Assembly: GCA_002372575.1 (NCBI GenBank)
Contig: DFHC01000045.1
Span: forward strand, 1 to 8,560
Origin: a bacterium UBA3734
GTDB taxonomy: Bacteria; Bacteroidota; Bacteroidia; Bacteroidales; Bacteroidaceae
Length of the DNA stretch: 8,560 nt
Direction: 5' to 3'
This document shows positions 1 to 5,644 of the stretch, one piece after another (position 1 is the stretch's first letter; every line of letters starts with the position of its first letter). Below the pieces are notes generated by a model. That model worked only from the letters and a program-made list of their open reading frames with translations, was not told the DNA's origin and searched no databases. Both the position numbers and the translations under genes were made by a program.

Positions 1-387
1 ATGGAGGTGCGCGACTATGAGTGCGACATCGAGGGCATCGTCAACAACGCGAACTACCTGCACTACGCCGAGCACACGCGACACCTTTTCCTGCGCAGCC
101 TGGGCGTGAGCTTTGCCAAGCTACACGAACAGGGAACCGACGCCGTGGTGGCGCGGATGAACCTGAAATTCTCGGCTCCGCTGCGCTGCGACGACGTGAT
201 CATCTCGAAGATCGCGCTGTCGAAGGCAGGCATCAAGTACATTTTTCATCAGGACATCTTCCGAAAGTCGGATGGCCGCCTCTGCTTCCACGGCGACATC
301 GAGCTCGTGTGTCTCGTGAACGGACGGCTGAGCGCCTCGCCCGACTACGACGCAGCCTTCTCCAAATTCATCATCCAGAGCCACTGA
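1..387 (+). CDS. Acyl-CoA thioesterase, 4HBT/YbgC hotdog family (5' end probably outside the window)
   Basis: Single-domain hotdog thioesterase of the 4-hydroxybenzoyl-CoA thioesterase/YbgC type, expected to hydrolyse an acyl-CoA in the cytoplasm; the substrate cannot be told from sequence. The family signature is at the N-terminus: an aspartate followed by GIVNNANY and then H-Y (residues 9-21 from the first Met). Asp9 matches the usual catalytic acid. The central part (VVARMNLKFSAPLRCDD) is the typical hotdog strand region. The ORF opens at base 1 and is 128 aa, slightly short for the family (about 130-140). Homologues as I recall them have a few residues before MEVRDYE, so this Met is probably internal and the true start lies upstream. 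The stop is TGA at 385-387. Its 3' end overlaps the convergent MATE gene by 43 bp. The family call is secure; the start is not. Confidence 0.85.
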   Translation: MEVRDYECDIEGIVNNANYLHYAEHTRHLFLRSLGVSFAKLHEQGTDAVVARMNLKFSAPLRCDDVIISKIALSKAGIKYIFHQDIFRKSDGRLCFHGDIELVCLVNGRLSASPDYDAAFSKFIIQSH

Positions 388-1652
388 ACAACGCCGCGCA
401 AGGCCAAATAGACCATCAGCGCGAGCCACAGGGCATGGTTTCCCCATTGCGGAAACAGATTGTAATAGACGGCGAAGAAGACTATCGTGGCCACGGCACA
501 CGACACCAGCATCCCACGCGTGGCGAGCATTCCCACGAAGATGCCGTCGAACAGGAACGCGGCTACTCCCGTCACGGGAATCAGCAGAATCCACGGCAGA
601 TAGGGTTGAGCGGCCTCTATCACCATTTCGTCGCTGGTCAACAGGCTGAGAAAAGCACGTCCGCCGAAGGCATAGACCGCCGTGAACACGACAACCATCA
701 CCGCCCCCCAAAGGAACAGCCGACGATTTGTGGCGCGGAAAAGCATCCAGTCCTTCGCACCGAACGATTTTCCACAAAGGGCCTCACCGGCATAGGCGAA
801 GCCGTCCATGACGTAGGAAAACACCATGAAAAACGTCATCAGCAGCGTGTTTACGGAGAGCAACACGTCGCCCTGTCGCGCACCGACGGACGTGAAAAAG
901 AGATTGACGGCCACCATAAAGAGCGTGCGGAGGAAAAGGTCGGCGTTCACCTTTGAGAAAGACGAGCGGAACGAAGGAAGCTGTGTGTGTTCAGCCGTTT
1001 CAGCGACCTTCCTGCGCTCCCGCAGTGTGCCGTAGAAGGCCATTGCCGCCCCACTCCACTGCGCGATGAGCGTTCCGAGGGCGACTCCTTCGATTTTCAT
1101 GCCGAAGCCGAATACCAAAATGGCCGATGCGACAATGTTGATGAGGTTTTGCGCAATGGAGACGACCATCGGCGTGCGCGTGTTCTGCATACCGATGAAC
1201 CAACCCGTCATCACGTAGAGACTGAGCACTGCCGGCGCCCCCCAGATGCAGATGTTGAAATAGACGCGCACGAGTGCGGCCACCTCGCCCGACGGCTCCA
1301 TCAGCCACAGCGACAGCCACCGCAAAGGCAACTGCAGCACCAGAAAGCCCAGTGCAATGAGCAGTGCCATGCGCAGGTTGCCCCGCAAAATAGAACTCAG
1401 CGACGATTTCTGGGTACTGAGATAAACGCCATAGGCTTGTGCGGTCATGCCGCTGGTGCCCATGCGCAAAAAGCCCATCAGCCAATACATCACGTTGAAA
1501 ATCATCGAGCCCACGGCTATTGCGCCGATGAGCGTGGCATTGCCCACGTGTCCTACAATGGCCAGATCGACGAGTCCGAGGAGCGGAATCGTCACGTTCG
1601 TCACGATTGACGGGATGGCCAGATGCATAATTTCCTTGTCACGAATATTCAT
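345..1652 (-). CDS. MATE family efflux transporter (DinF-like)
   Basis: A 435-aa inner-membrane protein with about 12 hydrophobic segments and only a short hydrophilic linker near the middle (about residues 210-235), the size and layout of MATE transporters. These export drugs or metabolites in exchange for Na+ or H+. The N-terminal part IPSIVTNVTIPLLGLVDLAIVGHVG is typical of the family and includes the conserved Asp in TM1 (D29). A second typical segment is GWFIGMQNTRTPM. The start (CAT at 1650-1652) is preceded on the minus strand by an A-rich stretch. It begins 37 nt after the stop of the upstream ABC gene and I see no promoter in that gap, so it is probably the third gene of the ABC operon. 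The stop is TAG at 345-347, inside the 3' end of the convergent thioesterase gene. The substrate is unknown; the neighbouring heterodimeric exporter suggests an export or detoxification role. Confidence 0.92.
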   Translation of the reverse strand: MNIRDKEIMHLAIPSIVTNVTIPLLGLVDLAIVGHVGNATLIGAIAVGSMIFNVMYWLMGFLRMGTSGMTAQAYGVYLSTQKSSLSSILRGNLRMALLIALGFLVLQLPLRWLSLWLMEPSGEVAALVRVYFNICIWGAPAVLSLYVMTGWFIGMQNTRTPMVVSIAQNLINIVASAILVFGFGMKIEGVALGTLIAQWSGAAMAFYGTLRERRKVAETAEHTQLPSFRSSFSKVNADLFLRTLFMVAVNLFFTSVGARQGDVLLSVNTLLMTFFMVFSYVMDGFAYAGEALCGKSFGAKDWMLFRATNRRLFLWGAVMVVVFTAVYAFGGRAFLSLLTSDEMVIEAAQPYLPWILLIPVTGVAAFLFDGIFVGMLATRGMLVSCAVATIVFFAVYYNLFPQWGNHALWLALMVYLALRGVVQWLWMMNLEKAAS

Positions 1653-1689
1653 TTTTTTCTTTTATTTGATAATCGATTTTTAAACCCAG

Positions 1690-3558
1690 TTACGAGAGCA
1701 ACGAGGTGTCGCCCGTGTAAAGTTGGTAGTATTTTCCGCGCAGTCGGAGCAGTTCGTCGTGAGAGCCGTGTTCGATGATGCGCCCGTGGTCGAGTACGAT
1801 GATTTGGTCGGCATTGCGCACGGTAGAAAGGCGATGGGCAATGACGAAGGTGGTGCGCCCCCGCATGATGGAGTCCATGCCGCGCTGCACGAGTCGCTCG
1901 GTGTGGGTGTCGATGCTCGAAGTGGCCTCGTCAAGGATGAGCACAGGCGGATTGGCCACGGCAGCACGGGCGATGGCCAAAAGCTGCCGCTCTCCCTGCG
2001 AGAGGTTACCACCGTCGCCGCTAAGCACGGTGTCGTAGCCCTCGGAAAGGCGCAGGATGAAGTCGTCGGCTCCCACGAGTCGCGCAGCCTCACGACACTC
2101 CTCGTCGGTGGCATCAAGGCGGCCATAGCGGATGTTGTCGAGCACGGAGGCCGTGAACAGGCGTGTCTCTTGCAGCACAACGCTCATCGAACGGCGCAGC
2201 GACTCCTTCGTGATGTCGTTGATGGGGATGCCGTCGTAGAGGATGCGCCCGTTGGGTTTTTCGGCATTGTCGCCAGCCGTGACGTCATAGAAACGACTGA
2301 TGAGGTTGATAATCGTTGTTTTTCCTGCTCCCGTACCGCCCACAAAAGCGATTTTCTGCCCTGGGGAGGTATTGATATTGATATCGAAAAGCACCTGTTT
2401 TTCAGGCACATAGCCAAAATCTACGTGTTGAAAATCGACATCGCCCTTCGCATCGTCCATCACCCATTTTCCCTCGTCCTTTTCGGGTTCAGCATCGAGC
2501 ATCTGGAAGACGCGCTCGGCACCCACCGAGGCGTTCAGCACCGAATTGATTTGCTGCGAGACGTGGCTGATGGGCTGCGTGAAACTCTTGTTGAGTTGCA
2601 GGAAGGCGACGATGGTTCCGAGGGAGAGTGAGAAGTGAAAAGTAAAAAGTGAGAAATCTCTTAAAGCGATGGTGGCGCCGACGATGGCGATGAGCACGTA
2701 GCCCATGTTGCCGAGGTTTCCATTGACGGGCATCACGATGCTGGCGATTTTATTCGCGTTGCAGGCCGAAGCGCGCAGCTGCTCGTTGATTTGCTCGAAG
2801 TCGCGAATGGCCTGTTGCTCGTGGCAAAACGTCTTCACGACCTTCTGCCCCGTCATCATTTCCTCGATGAAGCCGTTCACACGGGCGAGCGACTCCTGTT
2901 GGGTACGGAAATAGCCACGCGACCACTTTCCGAGGCGCGTCGTCGAAAGAGCCATCAGCACGGCGATGAAGATGCTGACGAGCGTGAGCGGAATGCTCAA
3001 GACAATCATGGAAGTGAAGGTGACGACGATGGTGATGAGCGAGTTGAACACCTGTGCCATGCTCGTGGAAATCACCTGTCGGAGCGAATCGATGTCGTTG
3101 GTGTAGGTGGACATCATTTCGCCGTGGGAGTGGGAGTCGAAATGGCGTAGCGGGAGGCGCTGCATATGCTCGAAAAGCTGTTTGCGCAGGCGTAGTTGCG
3201 TGCCCTGCGAAACGTAGATCATCAGTCGGTTGTAGCCATAGGAGCAGACCACGCCCAACAGCAACACGAGCCCGAGGCGGAAAAGGGCCTGCATCAGCGA
3301 ATGGTATTCCGGGTTGTCGGCCTGCGTGAGCGGCACGATATAGTCGTCGATGAGCGTGCGGGTGAAAAGCGTCGAGGCGAGCGAGGTGACCGACGAGATG
3401 GCAATGCACACGAGCACCGCCAACACCATCCACCGATAGTGTTTCATCACCAGCCGAAACAGGCGCAAGAGCGTCGATTTCTTCGCTGCGTCGAACGTGG
3501 CCGACAGGTTTTGTCCGCCGCGTGGTCCCTGGTTACGGTTGAAATTCGGTTGTCGCAT
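1690..3558 (-). CDS. ABC exporter half-transporter, TM288-like subunit (consensus Walker B, degenerate signature)
   Basis: A 622-aa fused exporter subunit with an N-terminal six-helix membrane domain (about residues 40-330) and a C-terminal nucleotide-binding domain. ATP-site motifs are Walker A GGTGAGKTT (407-415), Q-loop VLQET (about 461-465), signature NLSQGE (518-523), Walker B ILDEATS with catalytic Glu544, and switch His575 in IAHRLS. The signature reads LSQGE rather than LSGGQ. That is the deviation of TM288-type subunits in heterodimeric exporters (TM287/288, LmrCD, BmrCD), and the partner is the gene just upstream. Residues 302-311, before TM6, are encoded by a heptamer tandem array (2627-2654). 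A small hydrophilic insert, DNAEKPN, follows the Walker A helix (about 430-436). The start ATG is preceded by an A-rich run. The stop TAA lies 37 nt before the MATE gene. The exported substrate is unknown. Confidence 0.93.
   Translation of the reverse strand: MRQPNFNRNQGPRGGQNLSATFDAAKKSTLLRLFRLVMKHYRWMVLAVLVCIAISSVTSLASTLFTRTLIDDYIVPLTQADNPEYHSLMQALFRLGLVLLLGVVCSYGYNRLMIYVSQGTQLRLRKQLFEHMQRLPLRHFDSHSHGEMMSTYTNDIDSLRQVISTSMAQVFNSLITIVVTFTSMIVLSIPLTLVSIFIAVLMALSTTRLGKWSRGYFRTQQESLARVNGFIEEMMTGQKVVKTFCHEQQAIRDFEQINEQLRASACNANKIASIVMPVNGNLGNMGYVLIAIVGATIALRDFSLFTFHFSLSLGTIVAFLQLNKSFTQPISHVSQQINSVLNASVGAERVFQMLDAEPEKDEGKWVMDDAKGDVDFQHVDFGYVPEKQVLFDININTSPGQKIAFVGGTGAGKTTIINLISRFYDVTAGDNAEKPNGRILYDGIPINDITKESLRRSMSVVLQETRLFTASVLDNIRYGRLDATDEECREAARLVGADDFILRLSEGYDTVLSGDGGNLSQGERQLLAIARAAVANPPVLILDEATSSIDTHTERLVQRGMDSIMRGRTTFVIAHRLSTVRNADQIIVLDHGRIIEHGSHDELLRLRGKYYQLYTGDTSLLS
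2627..2654. repeat. Heptamer tandem array (AGTGARA x4) inside the ABC gene
   Basis: Four consecutive 7-nt units on the plus strand: AGTGAGA, AGTGAAA, AGTAAAA, AGTGAGA. They lie inside the 622-aa ABC gene on the opposite strand and encode residues 302-311 (FSLFTFHFSL), just before TM6. Total length 28 bp; the reading frame stays open. Confidence 0.8.
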
Positions 3559-3668
3559 TTTTTTTCTTTTTTTTCGGTGGTACGATGGCGCGGGAGCAGC
3601 CTCTTCGAGGCCGATGGTACGAGGATAGTATTCTCGAACCTCCGTACCTCCGCACCCCCGAATCTTTT
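3559..3668. other. Intergenic spacer between the two ABC genes
   Basis: A 110 bp gap between co-directional minus-strand genes. I see no TAnnTTTG element on the minus strand here, so the 622-aa gene is probably transcribed from the promoter at 5531-5562. The spacer holds a small hairpin (GCCTC-TTC-GAGGC, 3599-3611), two copies of TGGTACGA (in 3578-3586 and 3615-3622), an octamer array (3638-3661), and an A-rich stretch directly upstream of the 622-aa start on the minus strand. Confidence 0.6.
3638..3661. repeat. Octamer tandem array (ACCTCCGT-like x3)
   Basis: Three adjacent 8-nt units on the plus strand: ACCTCCGT, ACCTCCGC, ACCCCCGA. They lie just after the stop of the 606-aa ABC gene (which ends at 3669 on the minus strand), in the spacer before the 622-aa gene. 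The array is short, so chance is possible, but it fits the other 7-8 bp arrays in the window. Confidence 0.55.
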
Positions 3669-5489
3669 TCAGGGAGAATATCCATCAAAATCTCCCGTTC
3701 CGTGGCTCTGTATTTCGTTGATTTCGCGATAGAATTGGTTGGTTTCGAGCAGGCGTTCGTGGGTATCGAAGCCCGTCACCCTTCCGCCCTCCATCACGAG
3801 GATGCGGTGGCAGTGGCGCACGGTGGAAATGCGCTGCGCGATGATGATTTTCGTCATCTCGGGCAGTTGCTCGCGGAAGGCACGCTGGATTTTCGCGTCG
3901 GTGGCGGTGTCGCAGGCCGAGGTCGAGTCGTCGAGAATCAGGATTTTCGGCCTTCGCAAGAGGGCGCGGGCGATACAAAGTCGCTGTTTCTGACCGCCCG
4001 AGACGTTGGTTCCACCTTGCTCGATGCGCGTTTCGTACTGCGCGGGCATTTCCATCACGAAGTCGTCGGCCTGTGCCATCCGACACGCCTCACGACACTC
4101 CTCGAGTGTGGCCGACTCGCGCCCCCAGCGCAGGTTGTCGAGAATTGAACCGGTGAAAAGCGTGTTCTGCTGCAACACCACCGCCACCTCGCTGCACAAG
4201 GCCGTCAGGTCGTAGGCTCGCACGTCGTGCCCGCCCACCCAAACGGCACCCTGCCCCACGTCGTAGAGCCGACTGATGAGACTCACGAGCGTGGATTTTC
4301 CCGAGCCCGTGCCGCCAATCACGCCGATGGTCTGTCCCGACTCGATGCGGAACGAGACGTTATAAAGCGCAGAGCGGCGGGAAGTGCTTTTCCCTACAGT
4401 TGCGGGACGGGCTTCGTTACTTCTCTGGATATTTGCATCCCCATCGGAGGCTGTAATGGGAGCCTTATAGTCGAATCTGACATTCTGAAACTCCACACTG
4501 CCATCGGCCACTTCCGTCAGGGCGTTTTCAGGTGACACGATGTCCGACTTTTCGCCAATGACCTCCGTGACGCGCTTCGCCGAGGCCGCACTTTGCGTGA
4601 GCATCACAAAAATCATCGACAGCATCATCAGTGCCTGCAAAATCGACATCACATAGGTGAAAAGCGAGGTCAATTCGCCCGTGGTGAGCGTGCCGCCCAC
4701 GATGAAATGGGCGCCCCACCACGACAGCGCAATCATGCAGCCATACACCACAAGGTTCATCACGGGATGGTTGAGCGTCATCAGGCTCTCGGCACGCACA
4801 TACAGCTTGTAGAGCGCCTCGGCGGCACGGGCAAACTTCTCGTTTTCATATTTTTCGCGCACGAAAGCCTTCACCACGCGAATGGCCGAAATGTTCTCGC
4901 CCACGCTCTGGTTCAGCGCGTCGTATCGCTCGAAAACCTGCTGAAACAGCCGCGACACACGCGAAATAATCTGCCATAGCGACACGCTCAACACCAGCAT
5001 CGCCACAATGAAAATCAGGCTCAGCCGAGCATCGATGAGCAGACACATCACGATGGAGAGCAGCAATCGGAACGGTGCGCGCACCGTGATTCGCAGAATC
5101 TGCTGAAATGCCTGCTGCAGGTTCTGCACGTCGGTCGTCATGCGCGTCACAAGGCCGGCAGTGGAGTATTTGTCGATGTTTGAAAACGAAAAATTCTGGA
5201 TGTTCCGATACATCGCCGAACGCAGATTTGCTGCGAAACCCGTCGAAGCCGTCGCCGAGAAGCGCCCCGCCATGATGCCGAAAAACAGGCTCAGCAAGGC
5301 CATTCCCACCATCAGTGCGCCGTAGCGATACACAGCCTGCAAATCGCCCGCATTGACGCCGTGGTCGATGAGCCGCGCCGTCACCCACGGAATGAGCACG
5401 TCCATCACCACTTCAAGAGCGGTGAAAACGGGGGTGAGCAGTGCCGCCCACTTGTATTTTCCGATTTGTCGGTATAGAATTTTCAACAT
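3669..5489 (-). CDS. ABC exporter half-transporter, TM287-like subunit (degenerate ATP site)
   Basis: A 606-aa exporter subunit: membrane domain about residues 12-300, nucleotide-binding domain 330-590. Motifs are A-loop Tyr341, Walker A GGTGSGKST (392-400), Q441, signature NVSGGQ (495-500) and Walker B LILDDSTS (518-525). Asp521 replaces the catalytic Glu, and the switch His is Gln552 (AQRIS). These two substitutions mark the degenerate-site subunit of heterodimeric exporters such as TM287; the downstream 622-aa protein is the expected partner. An open frame continues upstream to 5636, but Met at 5487-5489 (MLKILYRQIGKYKW) is the right start. The normal exporter N-terminus begins there, and a good promoter lies at 5531-5562, inside the longer frame. 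About 28 extra residues (345-372) lie between the A-loop and the strand before Walker A, which is unusual. The stop is TGA. First gene of the transport operon. Confidence 0.93.
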   Translation of the reverse strand: MLKILYRQIGKYKWAALLTPVFTALEVVMDVLIPWVTARLIDHGVNAGDLQAVYRYGALMVGMALLSLFFGIMAGRFSATASTGFAANLRSAMYRNIQNFSFSNIDKYSTAGLVTRMTTDVQNLQQAFQQILRITVRAPFRLLLSIVMCLLIDARLSLIFIVAMLVLSVSLWQIISRVSRLFQQVFERYDALNQSVGENISAIRVVKAFVREKYENEKFARAAEALYKLYVRAESLMTLNHPVMNLVVYGCMIALSWWGAHFIVGGTLTTGELTSLFTYVMSILQALMMLSMIFVMLTQSAASAKRVTEVIGEKSDIVSPENALTEVADGSVEFQNVRFDYKAPITASDGDANIQRSNEARPATVGKSTSRRSALYNVSFRIESGQTIGVIGGTGSGKSTLVSLISRLYDVGQGAVWVGGHDVRAYDLTALCSEVAVVLQQNTLFTGSILDNLRWGRESATLEECREACRMAQADDFVMEMPAQYETRIEQGGTNVSGGQKQRLCIARALLRRPKILILDDSTSACDTATDAKIQRAFREQLPEMTKIIIAQRISTVRHCHRILVMEGGRVTGFDTHERLLETNQFYREINEIQSHGTGDFDGYSP

Positions 5490-5530
5490 TTTGTATGCTA
5501 TTTCGCATTCTGGAAAACATTTCGGCACTG

Positions 5531-5562
5531 CAAAAGTATAAAAAATCATGACAACGGCGAAA
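5531..5562 (-). promoter_or_regulatory. Bacteroidetes-type promoter for the ABC/MATE operon
   Basis: Read on the minus strand there is TTTC (5562-5559), 20 bp, then TACTTTTG (5538-5531). This matches the Bacteroidetes TAnnTTTG -7 element exactly and the TTTG -33 element at three of four bases. It lies about 40 nt upstream of the ABC start at 5489 and supports that start over the longer frame. Confidence 0.7.
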
Positions 5563-5577
5563 GCATCAGGGAAAAAA

Positions 5578-5609
5578 TTTGGAATTAAAGAGAAAAAATC
5601 GTATCTTTG
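5578..5609 (+). promoter_or_regulatory. Bacteroidetes-type promoter for the ior operon
   Basis: TTTG (5578-5581), a 20 bp spacer, then TATCTTTG (5602-5609). Both elements match the Bacteroidetes primary sigma-factor consensus. The iorA ATG is about 35 nt downstream. It is back to back with the minus-strand promoter at 5531-5562, with only 15 bp between the two -33 elements. Confidence 0.82.
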
Positions 5610-5644
5610 CCAACGAATACTAACAAAAGCAATCAACTAAGAAC

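Noticed and set aside
21..956. Long plus-strand frame of 311 codons, overlapping the thioesterase and antisense to MATE
   Set aside because: The translation is Arg/His/Glu-rich low-complexity sequence with no recognisable domain, and both overlapped genes are clear family members. High GC makes such shadow frames common here.
1723..2631. Plus-strand frame of 302 codons antisense to the ABC gene
   Set aside because: It lies wholly opposite the conserved nucleotide-binding domain and has no promoter or family resemblance.
3599..3636. Terminator between the two ABC genes
   Set aside because: The hairpins here have only 4-5 bp stems and no T-run in the minus-strand direction, so read-through is expected.
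5490..5636. 49-residue N-terminal extension of the 606-aa ABC subunit
   Set aside because: It would place the promoter at 5531-5562 inside the coding region and adds residues unlike exporter N-termini. Met at 5489 gives the normal start.
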